DNA from: Euglena gracilis
Taxonomy: Eukaryota; Euglenida; Euglenophyceae; Euglenales
DNA: 64,000 nt
Assembly (NCBI GenBank): GCA_039621445.1
Contig: CP154957.1
Span: 26,024,541-26,088,540 of the forward strand
Direction of reading: 5' to 3'
Shown: in pieces, positions 10,300 through 21,435 of the stretch
How the letters are laid out: each line of letters opens with the position of its first letter
Numbering within the stretch: the stretch's first letter is position 1
Translations under genes and position numbers: made by a program
Notes under the pieces: model-generated
Databases searched by the model: none
What the model was told of the DNA's origin: nothing
Seen by the model: only the letters and a program-made list of their open reading frames with translations

Positions 10300-11775
10300 G
10301 ATACACTTCGGAATACCAAAAAAGGAAAAGCACCAGTCCAAGAAATGAAGCGAAGCGGAAGAAAGTTCGGGACAGAACACATCTGTACCACATTTTGAAT
10401 GTTGTAGTATGCAAATTTCTGTTCTAGTTAACTTGGTGCATGGGGGCACATCAAAGACCTAAGCACATGTTTTTTTTGAAGAAATTATGAATCACCTACA
10501 CGCAAAAAAATGCTTGCATTCCCAATCCTTCTCCTTTAGTGTCACAATGCCATTTCGTGTGGAAGCGGCGTGGGATGGTTATGATGAAAGTACAGGGTGC
10601 TGAAATGAAGTGAAAATACAGGAACTTAGAAAATGTCTGTGACATCTGTCTTCAGGTAGCAAGTACCAAGCAGAAAACAAGTAGACCCAAGGGCCTGTCA
10701 CCGTGTTGCAGGCAGGCCTCCGCTCGATCGAATGTGTATGTGTTCAGAGCAAAGGCCTGAGTGGCCTGCATGTGGTGATGATGGCCCTCTTTCCACAAAG
10801 CAGATGCTGGTTTTCGTCTGAAACTGCCATTTCTGTTCCTTGCGTTCTTTATTTGCTATTCAACAAATGTTCTTGGAAGCCAAAAAATTGGGGGAGAAGT
10901 TTTCAATCTGGCAAACGGCCCAAAATTTTGCATTTCACATTTTGTGCAATGTCATGGTTTTTTTGGGGGCCAGATGTGCTGGCCAGTTTTGGGCCACATG
11001 TTCTGGCCAGTTTTGGGCTAGATGTGGTGGCCAGCTTTGGGCCACAGGATTCTTTCAGGAAGGAGTTGTTTGGGTGCCATTCTCTTGGAAAGGGGGCAGA
11101 AAAGCGTTTTGTTTTCATTTTTTTTTGGCAAAATATGTGTTGTTCAACGAGAAAAATGTCAGTAAAGTTTGACTGTGCCAAAAATTTGTCTACTTTTTTG
11201 ACCTTCGTTTATTTCACCCCCCTCCCCTCCTCAAAAGTTTGAGTTTTTAGGACGGAAAATTTTGAGATTTTTTGTGAAAAAAGTTTTTTCCCTTCAAAAA
11301 TCACGTGTTTTTGGTTTTTATTTTTCGAAAAACTTTCCTGGCCAAAATCCCCGTTTCCCCGAAATTGGTGAAAATGTTGTGGTGGGTGTGGGGGGGGGGG
11401 TCGACTACCCCCCCTTCCGGTTCTTCCGGCGCTTTCATATGGTCCTGCCGTCAAAAATGTCGAAGAAATGTTCATCCACCCGAAAAATAAATAGTCTCGT
11501 CTTGCGCAGCACTTCTGGTGCCATGGATCCCGGTTACTACCAGCTCCTAACACCGGGCTTTAGGACAGAACCAGCGTCCTGAAAGCCCGTGGGGGGGGAC
11601 GCCGGTTCTGTCCTGAGCCCGGCGTCTCAAACGCCGGCGTAGAAAAAAATATGTTTTTTTGTAACCGTGTTTAGAGGCCCGGCGCCTGCCCTGTATTTCG
11701 TGGCTATGAACACGGAAAACAGGGCATATTTTCTTAACTCGGCAATATGCCCTGTTTTTCGTGGTACTACGACCG

Positions 11776-12820
11776 TCTGATAGTTTTCCCTGGTCGAAAG
11801 TTCCCCCCCCCCCACTTTTTTGGCCAAAAACAGAAAATGGCGACCCGTCTGAAAGTTTCCCCCCCCCAAAAAATCGAGTCCCAGGAAAGCGTGGATCACT
11901 GCAAGGAGGGGAACATGAAGCCAAGGGGAGACCATTTTTAGCAGGGTCACTTGCGACGAGGGCGCAAATTGTTGAGTTGGGCATGGAGCTGTTTGTGGTT
12001 CCTTCCAGGTGGGGGTTTGGTCCCAGTTAACCATGACACAGTCCTCCCCAAGCAATCTTTGGACATTGATGATGTATTTCCGAAACCGGTCCACTTTTTG
12101 CAGCAACATAGGAGGGATTTTCTTTTTCAACGAAGTCACAGACTTCAATCGTAAGCCCCACCGAAGTCAAAACCTTCGGACCCAGTCATCGTTCACTTTA
12201 AACTGCTCGGCAAGGGGCAGAGTTTGCAATCTTTCGATGGTGTGCATCCGCAGCATGTAAGTTGTGACCTTTAGCCCTTGCACCCGACGAGCAATGACCC
12301 ACTTCCAGATCTCGCTTTCTGTCTTCTCAAAGGGAGTCGGTCGCCCAGCACCCGGTTTTTCGGTGTCTCTTTTCAAACCTATGTAGTATGTGTGCGCTTC
12401 GGTTCTTCGTCTTTCAGCTTTCACGATGGGATCTTCTGTGGGTGGACCCTCAACACTCCCTCGAGCCAACCATTTGCGGAAGTGCTGTGCGCTCAGCTGC
12501 TCTTCACCAGTCTTTTTCGACCACTCGGCAACAAAAGCAGATTCGCTCAAGAGCTTGTTGTTCAAGATCTTTCCATTGCTGTCGGTGATATGAACTCTTT
12601 CTTTGTAATCCTTCAAAATAGCAGCAATGAACCCCGCATTGTGCATGCAATACTTCCCAGCACTCTTTTGAGTGAGGTGGCGCCCTCCAACGGGCCGCCT
12701 GGGCTTGTTCACAGCCTTCATCGATGGCTTCACGGGCATTGTCGAAGAACCTGGGAGGCCAAACCGGTCGAAAGTCCCCCCCCCTAGTTTTCGACTCCGT
12801 GGGGGGGGGAAACTATCAGA
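11776..12820 (-). mobile_element. Mirror copy of the TCTGATAGTTT element
   Basis: Reverse complement of 3260-4304 in the right arm of palindrome 1, with the same ends and the same truncated transposase. Confidence 0.6.
11881..12739 (-). pseudogene. Mirror copy of the truncated DDE transposase
   Basis: Same as 3342-4200. It retains the TGA after DDWVRRF and the VNWDQTPTW motif. One residue differs (Gly instead of Arg at about residue 28), showing that the arms are not perfectly identical. Confidence 0.6.
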
Positions 12821-13160
12821 AGGTTATAGTAAGGTGAACACAAAAAACAGGGCATATTGCTGTGTTCAGGGTTTTCTCCCAAAATTGAAGACCTTTCAAA
12901 CCAAGAACAGAATTATTTTGAATCACTTTGAATTGCTTCGAAACCGAGGAGAGCACACAGATGATGGATGGCACACGAGGAGGGACGAAGTCGGAGCACG
13001 ACCAGTGCAACGACGAACAGCGCTGCGCTGTGGATGATTAGATGGGGACACTAACGGGGTTTGCACGAGTGACACACCCACGATCCATGTTTGGGCTCGT
13101 GGCACAAATTCACGCAACGCCAATGGTAAGACAATGAACATACGTCACATCACACATGAT

Positions 13161-13787
13161 TCATATTACGACACGGAGAGCGCGGGCACAGGTGGGGGCG
13201 GCTGACACAAGACGGCGCTTTTTGGAGGGAGGGGCGGTGGTGGAAGTGGAGACCGCAACAGAGGGAAAGACAGGGGGCAAGTCGGAGAGGTCCTGTGCCA
13301 CCTCTGACCCCTCCTCCGCCGGTGGAGCCTCCCACGCCAGCCGCCGCACCCATTGCTGCCGGTTGCGCTCGATCGCCTAGTCCTCATCATCCGACTCCAA
13401 CTTGAAGTGGATGTCTCGAGACCATGCGCTGCGGGACGGCTGCGTCAATGGCACCCAGTCATCATCGTCCTCGATGCAGACGTCCTCGAATTCAAGGAGG
13501 TGTGCAAATGCGGATTGCTCTGTTCCTTCTGAACCGGATGCTTTCTTTTTGGTAGCCTCCGCCAGAAGGTTACCATGCAAGGGGTCAACAGCAGGGTTCT
13601 TTCTTTTTCCCCAACCCTGCTTAATTGTGGCCAAAAATTCAGGAACTTTTGGGGGTTGTGGCAACATTCGGTCCATGGTGTTGGCAGCTTTCTTTGCCAT
13701 TTTCAGAAACAGACTGAGGAAGAACGCAATGAGTATAAATAAATAAAGCAAATGGCACAAGAACATTTTCCAGGACGCCGTGGCCAT
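13161..13787 (-). CDS. Mirror copy of the small NLS/TM-type gene
   Basis: Palindrome-arm counterpart of 2293-2919. It has the same ATG context, the same in-frame TAG (complement of CTA at 13377-13379) and the same KKRRLV-containing extension. I saw no coding difference from the left copy. Confidence 0.4.
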
Positions 13788-14044
13788 GGTTTGGGGCATT
13801 GGGACATCATTTTCATTCACTGGTTCCTTACCACGAAAAACAGGGCATATTTTGTTAACCCGGAAATATGCCCTGTTTTTAGTGGTGAGGTGAACACGAA
13901 AAACAGGGCATATTGCCGTGTTCAGGAATTTTCCAGGAAAATCAACAAAAAAGTGCCCGAAACCATGGCGTGAAGCATACCCACGAAATACACGGCAGGC
14001 GCCGGGCCTCTCTAAACACGGTTACAAAAAAATCGTGGGCCATA

Positions 14045-14084
14045 ACCCGTATTCAGGGCGTATAACGGGTCAAGGGTGCCTTCG
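14045..14084. repeat. Half-hairpin at the junction of the two palindromes
   Basis: This 40-bp stretch, TAACCCGTATTCAGG through CAAGGGTGCC, is one arm of the hairpin at 154-243. It is all that separates palindrome 1 from palindrome 2. Confidence 0.75.
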
Positions 14085-16130
14085 GAGTCTTCAACACTGG
14101 TATACCGAGGATCTGAACAAAGCCATGTCATCCGTAGGCCGAAGATGCCGATGGCATGCATTTTTGAGCCAGTTCAACCTAGTGGTTGTACATATCCCTG
14201 GCCACACACAGAAAGTCGCAGACCCGCTCAGTCGAGCACCCTGGCATTACCCCGGTAACCCGGATGAAGGTGATGCCACCTTTCATGGAAGCCAAGAGGC
14301 TGATGAATTTGCACGTCGATATGACGCAGCCGACGATATGTTGGATTATTTTCCCGTTTCATAAATTTTTCGTTCGTTGCCAGTCTCTCCTATACGGGGG
14401 AGAAGGCGGCGAGGCCGCACACCTGGTCCCCGTCGCATTACGCGATCTGAGTCTCCTTCCCCCCTCTTCTTTCGCGAATGGGATTATTCCCATGACCCTG
14501 TATATAGCACGATAGTGCACAGACTGCGCAATGGCGAGGTTGTACATAATTATTCCCTTTCCCCTTTACGGTTGGTTTACCGCGATGATGCGGGATATAA
14601 ATATTGTATACCCCGTGACTTGGTTGATGAAGTACTTTTGTGTTATCACAACAAAGGTCACCCTGGGGCCCCCAAACTTCTTTCTTTGGTGGGTCGCAGG
14701 TACTGTACAACCCTGAAAGAAAACGATTTGCATTCGCGCTGCTTGCAAATTTCGCAACGGTGCCAAATTTGTCAAGCGGTAAAACCGCGCAGAGGTACCC
14801 CCCCTGGTACGCTTGATTTTTTCCCCGTACCCCCTAACAGTTTTACGTCCCTCTGCATGGATTTTCTGGAATTAGAACCTTGCAAAGGATCAGACAGCAA
14901 AATTTACGATTATGTTTTTGTTGTCGTCTGTAGGCTGAGTGGTTACATAGTAGCCATTCCATGCCAAAAGGCAGGGTTGACCGCGCAAATTTTTGCGCAG
15001 ATACCACCTCCCCCCCCCTAATTGACCCCCCCCCCTAATTGACCAAACGCCCCGGGGAAAATTTTTTCGACCCCCCCCCCTAATTGACTGCCCGGGGGGA
15101 TTCTGTGCAGAAGCACCCCCAAATTGACGGCACCCCCCCCTAATTGACGCCCCCCCCCCCTAATTGAACCCCCCCCCTAATTGACCAAAAGGGGGTCCCG
15201 TGGAGAGGTCCCACGGTCAATTAGGGGGGGGGGGGAGGTGGTATTTATGGAGAAGTGCATATGCCTAATGGGCTTACCGAATGAGATTGTCAGTGATCAA
15301 GATCATTTGATATCCTCTCGATTCTTCACAACCCTATGTGGTTTACTGGGAATCGAACAACATTTTTCCATTATATATCGCCCGAAGGGCAATGGCCGCT
15401 CCGAGGCAGCAGTGAAAGCTGTTGTAAATATGCTCCGTCTTTCACTGGCTGATTCGCGCCAGGCCTGTGTCCAGGTTTTGCCATGGTCCCTCTTTTATAT
15501 AAACACCCTACCGGGTTTAGTTTTACCGCACTCCCCATATAAAATTGTTTTTGGGCGAGACCCCCCAGCAATTGGTGATATACCATCAGAGAGACCAGCT
15601 CGAAGTAGCGCAACCTGTGAGACATGGTTCTCTGAGGTAGAGTCTCTCAGAACTACTGTTCAGAAACGCATTACTGATATCCATTCTCAGAAGAGAAATA
15701 AATTCTTACAAGAATTCAACTCACCTGGCTATAGTGCTGGTGATCGCGTATGGGTTCGGAATAGCCGAATCCGTATGCAGGCTTCCAAGCTAGACCCCCT
15801 CTGGCTCGGACCCTGTGAAATCCTCGAACGCGTTGGTAACAGTGGCCGCTATAGGGTGGCACTGCCCAACGGGATCGAGGATGTTCACATGGATGATTTC
15901 AAGCCATATCTTTCCCCGCCTAATGGCAAAGCACTACCGTGCCTTTATTTCAAGCCCCGTTCCAAGTTACCCGAAACGGATGATTTTGTGGTGGACAAAA
16001 TTCTCGATCACAAAATTGATCGAGGAGTCCACTACTGGAAGGTAAGGTGGAAAGGAGGGCTATGGGAGAGGAGGACACCTGGGAGCCAGCCTCCAATTTA
16101 TGTGTCCCCAAAAGACGCGTGGAAAAAATA
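14085..16130 (+). pseudogene. Chromovirus pol 3' fragment: RNase H end, integrase, chromodomain
   Basis: Starts abruptly within RNase H (LQHWYTEDLNKAM, HTQKVADPLSRAPW). It then shows a TAA at 14362, the zinc-binding region (GHPGAPKLL, CQICQAVKPRRG), the first integrase Asp region (SLCMDFLEL), and a poly-C insertion at about 15002-15240 that splits the core. The second Asp (EIVSDQDHL) and a Glu-containing stretch (GRSEAAVKAVVNM) follow. The end is a chromodomain ([20 protein letters not shown]) that loses frame after WKG. Non-functional. Compared with the right arm it keeps the Glu block but loses the chromodomain tail. Confidence 0.8.
15002..15240. mobile_element. Poly-C-headed inverted-repeat insertion in integrase
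   Basis: The ends are TACCACCTCCCCCCCC on the left and its inverted form on the right. Internally there are six direct and one inverted copies of a C-run followed by TAATTGAC. It interrupts integrase at the same place as its mirror copy (25684-25933), so it inserted before the inverted duplication. Confidence 0.65.
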
Positions 16131-17752
16131 AAAAAATGCCAAAAATTGCAAACACAGTGAAAAAATCATTTCCCCCCAAAATGACGCCCCCCCCCACCCA
16201 AAAATGCCCCAAACCCCCCTTTGGAAAATCGCGCTTGCGCCGAAAAATCGGGGGCCATCCTGGGGGGACCAAAATGGGGGGCCAACCTGGCACAGGGCAG
16301 CCCCCCAGCAACCCTGGGGGGGTGGCTACCACATGTATGGCTGGACCATGCCCACCCACCAGCCCGACCAGGCACATGGGCCAACACCAGGGTGGCAGGC
16401 TGGGCACACCACCACCACCCGCTTCCCCATCTGCTGGGGGGGCCAGTTAAGAATGAGGGGCAACATGACGCACCAAGGCCACCCCACCCCCCCTCCCCGG
16501 CAGGGGGCGGGCCTGGACAAAAGGGCTGGGCACGCCAACTGGACAAAGCACCAGGAGCCATCAAACATCTTGGGCCAAAAACAAAATTCCTGCTACCCCG
16601 CACCCCCCGGAACAGAGCCTGGCTGCCAGAGGCTTTTTTAAGCCCGATCTGCCAGACAGTGGAACAAATGGACTAGCTAGCCCTCCTTGGGTACGGGGGT
16701 CTGGAAAAAAATTCCTGGGCTGCGCACGAGGTGGAAATGAGGAAGTTTTGGCTGATTTTGCTCCAAAAATTCAAAAACAAAAGCCTGCTTGCCAGCCAAC
16801 AAGCCAACAGGGGGTGTTTTGGCCAGAGTCTATATTTGTCAGCCAGCTTGGATTCTGAAAGAGGTGGCCAAATTGCATGCCAGTCTGGGGGGTGGCAAAA
16901 CTGGATGGGTGGCCAAATAGGGTTCGGTGATAAACCTGCAGGTTTGGCCAGACATCCTGATTTGCCAAGGCATCTGGTATCGTTGCAAATTCCCTTGCCA
17001 AATTCTGCCAGGGTTGGGATAAGTCCAAGTTTTAAAGAATGTTTGGCCAACCTGGTAGGCTTGGTGCCGGCACATTTTGGCTGGCAAGTTTGCGGTTTGT
17101 GAGAAGTGGAAGACTGGAAAAAAAGTCCAAAATTCCTCTCAGAAAGTCCTTGGACATACGCCCAACACGGCCACCAGGCCACCACTTCTACAACCTTCAG
17201 CTCCTTCACCTGCAGGCTTCATGTCCTTCACCTTCAGGCGTGATGTCCAGACCAATGGGTAACATAAATCCAGGAAAAAATCTCCAAAAATCTTCTGGCC
17301 TGTGCCATGGTGAACTGAGTGGAATGAAAAAAGCGCAGAATGTTTCATTTCCGAAAATAAGGAATTCCTTCGAAAGGAAGGAAGACGAGGAAAAACAGCA
17401 CACACGGAAGAAGAACAGTGATTAATAAGAGCAGTATACGGCTAAATAGCCGAATTGCCAAAAAATGGCAAAAAAGCCGAAAAGCCAATAGTGAACGGCA
17501 TAATCGCCGAAAAGCCGAAAAACAACGGCTAAAAAGCCGAAAAGCTGCAAAAAGCGTGTCAGAAAGCCGAAAAGCCGAAATGAAACACTCATGGGCGGGA
17601 ACATAGACATTTCTGTGAATAATTTCTGAAATCGGCCTATAGGCCTTTTCCTCCCCTCTCTGTTTTCTTTTTCTCTCAACCCCAATTTATTTCTCTCTTC
17701 TTTTTCTACAGCTCATCAAAGCTACTTTTTTTTGCTTTCGGTCCCCGGACGA
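16131..17752. other. Unassigned 3' flank of the chromovirus fragment
   Basis: C/G-run-rich, with CCAGCC/TGGCC-type low-complexity stretches and no credible gene. About 16150-16700 is the segment that diverges strongly from the other arm (24200-24790). The end has a pyrimidine tract followed by CTACAG (about 17698-17711), a plausible 3' splice site just before the next gene. The chromovirus 3' LTR should lie here, but I could not delimit it. Confidence 0.35.
17440..17585. repeat. AAAAGCCGAAAAGCC short-unit array
   Basis: An irregular array of AGCCGAAA and AATGGC/AACGGC units, mirrored at about 23225-23395. It gives spurious Lys/Arg/Ala-rich frames. Confidence 0.6.
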
Positions 17753-19383
17753 ATGCAAGATCCAGGGCGCGGCCCAGGTCCGCCCCCTATACAGTATGCC
17801 ATCCCTCCCTACCCCCCCCCCACGCCTATGCGGCGGCACCCCCAGCCCAAGGGGCGCCCGCGTATGCGGTATATCAACCTCCTCCAGCCGCTTATGCGGC
17901 TCAGGCACAAATGCCACCCCCCCCTCAAGTGGTTCAGGCACAAATGCCATACCCCTCTCAGTCACATATGTCAGCCCCCTCTCAGGCACAAATGCCGCCC
18001 CCCTCTCAGGCACAAATGTCGCCCCCCTCTCAGGCACAAATAAAGCCCCCATCTCAGGCGCAACCGCCACCTGTCGCTTATGCGGCCCCTGTGCCAATGG
18101 GAGCTGCATATGCGGCACAGCCTCAACAGGCATATCAAGTTCCAATGGAACAGTCACAACCCCAGCAGGTACACCAAGTTCCAATGGAACAACAGCAGTA
18201 TGCGAGGCAGGGACAGGCACCTCCAATGGAGCAGGCGCATTACGCCATGCCTGGCCCCTCACCTCCCATCCTGTATACCCCACAGTATGTTACATCACAG
18301 CAACCCCAATCCCAACCCCAATCTCAACCCGTACAGGGTACCCCGCATCAAGTACACGCCGTACAGGCGATGCCCCAACCTGCTGCTTATCCCGTCCGAG
18401 AACCCGCTGCTCAAACCGCAGCCAGCACCAGTAGTATATCCGCTTATGCGATCCCTGTGGCGCATGAGACGCCACAGGCAGCACCAACGGTGCCTTACCC
18501 CGCCTTCACCGCAGAATTGGTGAATCTCGCAGAAAAGACTCTGCGAACGGCCTTGCGGGCCAGCAACCTAGAGAGAGTAGACCCATCTCTACAGGTGCTG
18601 TGGGATACCCACTGTCGTCAAATTCTGGGCCTGGCCAATAGGCCTATTGCACAATAGTGCGCATGTGGCCAGACTTTGATGACAGGAAAAGTGTACCGGG
18701 GAATATCCCCCTGAGGTCAGCATGCGTACACTGGGTATTCCAGTACCGCCTATCCCGCGGATACGCCACCACGCAGGTGCATTCACCGAATACATGCGGG
18801 AGCATAGCCCCCCAGTGGAGGAGAGCGAGACGGGAGATATCCCATCACCAATGGTGCAACCATCGCGAATTTTTCGCGATCCCGTCCCCAACTCGTATGC
18901 CGAGACCACCACCACCCGAATATCGGGAAACCCCAACGCAATATGCGTATCAGCCAATGACGCAACCGTCAACGGCACAACCACAATATCCATTCCCAGC
19001 CCACCTGGTGGCTGGAAGTAATCTGCCCCCACAACTGGAGCAGCCGATGGCTCAGGAGCCTATCTCCTGGGCTGAGGACGTGGAGCGAGCCGAGGCCGAA
19101 GGCCGAATGGCCGTGGAAGAGAATGTGCCAACGGCACCTGAACCTCTCCCAGCACCTCGCTTCACATCACCTCAGCAGGCAATCCAGTACTACCAGTCCC
19201 TGGAGCAGCTCCAGGGCCCACGGTCTGCAGAACGCAGATATGCGACACAGTCGTACCGGCCAGCAGACCTGGGGAAACGGGGTAGACCAGAATCTTCATC
19301 CCCAATGGGGAGACCAAAGCCCCCAGCCCCTGCCACAACCCCAGCCAGACAGGCTACCCCGGCGCAAGGCGGTAGACTGGGGG
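17753..19383 (+). pseudogene. Pro/Gln-rich protein gene, broken (left arm)
   Basis: Starts ATG (MQDPGRGPGPPP) at 17753 after a splice-acceptor-like tract. A frame break at the C10 run (about 17812-17821) follows. The main frame carries the repeats PPSQAQM (five or so heptads) and VPMEQ-type repeats, then a more ordered C-terminal part (ELVNLAEKTLRTALRASNL, LQVLWDTHCRQILGLAN). A TAG at 18655 is unique to this arm. Further Pro-rich coding-like sequence (PPPPEYRETPTQYAYQ, ISWAEDVERAEAEGR) continues in other frames to about 19380, implying introns or older frameshifts. It ends at a poly-G run. It could be a gag-like or host protein; I do not recognise it. Confidence 0.5.
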
Positions 19384-19410
19384 GGGGGTCGTTGGACAAA
19401 GGGGGGGTAC

Positions 19411-19445
<35 letters not shown>

Positions 19446-20287
19446 TATAGATATATATAGATATAGTATAATATATCTATATATATATATATATACAGAG
19501 GTAGTCGATATATCTCTATCTTCCCGATCTCTATCCGATCATATACTAATCTCTCTCCCCCCTCCCCTGATCTCTCTCTAATAACCCCTCCCCTCTCTAT
19601 TATGCCCACAGATCTGTCTAATATCATAATTCCCTCCTGTCCTCTCTCCTACATACCCATTGGTCCACCGCTTAGTCCTAGTCGGTAGCTGTCGGCGAGA
19701 CAGGGGGGGGGGTAGTGGGTAGTCGGCCAACTAGTCGGCCGACTACCCACTCTAATGTACTAACGGGTCAAAACCGCCGACTTTTAAGCCCCCCCCCCAT
19801 GAACAAAATCCAATGGAAACTAGTCGGTGGCTAGTCGGCGGTCATAAAAATGGTCTGTGGCGGGCCCAAATCACCCGGAAATGGTCCGGATGGGTCCAAA
19901 TAAGTGTCTTACGCCTAAATAAACACCCCCAGATGGAAATCTTTGGTCAGTGGGGGGTCGGTGGGCCCTTGATGGGTCCGGAGGGGTAAAAAACCAATGA
20001 TGAAACAGGGATTACATTAAAATCCTTTGGAAATGCAGTCTGCAATCTGCGTTTTGCATCACGAGAGGCAGAAAACTCCCCCCTCCACCCCAATCCGAGA
20101 CTCAAATAACAAAATCCCTTCTGTGTTAGCAACCTACTCGGGGGCTAAGTCGTTTTTGTGGCTCACTTTGGCATAGGCGGGGGGGGGGGGCTCCGCCCCC
20201 CCGCACCCCCCCCCTCAAATAACAAAATCCCTTCTGTGTTGGCAACATACTCGGGGGCTAAGTCGTTTTTGTGGCTTACTTTGGCAT
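19384..20287. other. AT microsatellite and palindrome-2 inner mosaic
   Basis: A TATATA microsatellite at about 19410-19495 is followed by pyrimidine-rich TCTCTC sequence (19500-19620) that is absent from the other arm. The GTCGGCCGACTACCCACTC module shared with palindrome 1 lies at 19716-19795. Then come two direct ~85-bp copies of an AACAAAATCCCTTCTGTGTT unit (20103 and 20218), separated by a CCGCCCCCC hairpin. No gene. Confidence 0.5.
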
Positions 20288-20304
20288 CTGCCCCCCCCCC
20301 CGGA

Positions 20305-20550
20305 GGGATTAAAATACCGCGCTGCATTAATTACCGAATGGATTAATTCCGCTCACTGGGCGAGTTTCCATAACTGGCGATCTGGGCATCTTTCTGGCAC
20401 GGCGGCCAAAATTAGGATCAGGCAGAAATTAATCTGGATCGCGGGGTGGGTTTTTTCCGTGTCACAGCGAAACGATCAGGCGTCTGGCAGGTTTTATTAA
20501 AGAGCGGTATTAATCCATTCGGTATTGCTACCGAGCGGTATTTTCATCCC
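20305..20550. mobile_element. 246-bp element with ~50-bp terminal inverted repeats in the palindrome-2 spacer
   Basis: The left end (GGGATTAAAATACCGC, TACCGAATGGATTAATTCCG) and the inverted right end (GGGATGAAAATACCGC, TACCGAATGGATTAATACCG) match over about 50 bp with a few differences. The ~150-bp interior lacks the local C-runs and looks compositionally foreign. It is best read as a MITE-like element; it codes for nothing visible. Confidence 0.6.
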
Positions 20551-20737
20551 CCCGGTACCCCCCCCCCCCTTTATTGTCCCACCGACCTGCCCCCGCGAGG
20601 CCCGACAGGACAATAAAGGGGGGGGGACAATAAAGGGGTACCAAAGGAATTTCATTGGCCGGGCCAAAAAAACCCCCCGTCGGCCGGGGCCCAGGGAAAA
20701 TAAAGGGGGGGGGACAATAAAGGGGGGGGGGGGTGGT
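20551..20737. mobile_element. Poly-C-headed hairpin with CTTTATTGTCC ends
   Basis: GGTACC plus a C-run and TTTATTGTCC on the left faces GGACAATAAAGG plus a G-run on the right (about 20711-20733). One further internal GGACAATAAAGG copy pair lies at 20609-20638. Same style as the CCCCCTAATTGAC insertions. Confidence 0.55.
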
Positions 20738-21435
20738 ATGCCAAAGTAAGCCACAAAAACGACTTAGCCCCCGAGTATGTTGCCAACACAGAAGGGATTT
20801 TGTTATTTGAGGGGGGGGGTGCGGGGGGGCGGAGCCCCCCCCCCGCCTATGCCAAAGTGAGCCACAAAAACGACTTAGCCCCCGAGTAGGTTGCTAACAC
20901 AGAAGGGATTTTGTTATTTGAGTCTCGGATTGGGGTGGAGGGGGGAGTTTTCTGCCTCTCGTGATGCAAAACGCAGATTGCAGACTGCATTTCCAAAGGA
21001 TTTTAATGTAATCCCTGTTTCATCATTGGTTTTTTACCCCTCCGGACCCATCAAGGGCCCACCGACCCCCCACTGACCAAAGATTTCCATCTGGGGGTGT
21101 TTATTTAGGCGTAAGACACTTATTTGGACCCATCCGGACCATTTCCGGGTGATTTGGGCCCGCCACAGACCATTTTTATGACCGCCGACTAGCCACCGAC
21201 TAGTTTCCATTGGATTTTGTTCATGGGGGGGGGGCTTAAAAGTCGGCGGTTTTGACCCGTTAGTACATTAGAGTGGGTAGTCGGCCGACTAGTTGGCCGA
21301 CTACCCACTACCCACCCCCCCCTGTCTCGCCGACTAGCTACCGACTAGGACTAGTCGGTGGACCAATTGGGTATGTATGTGATATATATATATATATATA
21401 CATATATATATGTACCCCCCCTTTGTCCAACGACC
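20738..21435. other. Palindrome-2 inner mosaic, right side
   Basis: Mirror of the left inner region: two ~85-bp AGAAGGGATTTTGTTATTTG units, the ACGGGTCAAAACCGCC / GTCGGCCGACTA module at 21232-21310 and a short AT microsatellite (21378-21413). No gene. Confidence 0.5.

Larger units (their letters stand above)
8384..14044. repeat. Giant palindrome 1, right arm
   Basis: Reverse complement of 2036-7692. Every feature listed for the left arm occurs here on the opposite strand at roughly 16,081 minus the left coordinate, falling to about 16,071 toward the centre because of small indels. Confidence 0.9.
14085..20287. repeat. Giant palindrome 2, left arm
   Basis: Reverse complement of 20738-26857, but less perfectly than in palindrome 1. 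It has point differences (TAA versus TCG at 14362; TAG versus TGG at 18655), a block containing the integrase Glu region present here but deleted on the right, about 200 bp of extra sequence near 19500-19690, and a strongly diverged segment at about 16055-16750. Confidence 0.85.

Noticed and set aside
2036-14044. Palindrome 1 as a pure sequencing fold-back artefact
   Set aside because: Arms differ by a missense substitution and a ~10-bp indel; however, read-level proof is still lacking, so artefact is disfavoured rather than excluded.
20305-20550. Cloning-vector contamination at the palindrome-2 centre
   Set aside because: The stretch looks foreign and slightly vector-like in AT-rich parts, but its ~50-bp terminal inverted repeats fit a small element better, and I recognise no vector sequence.
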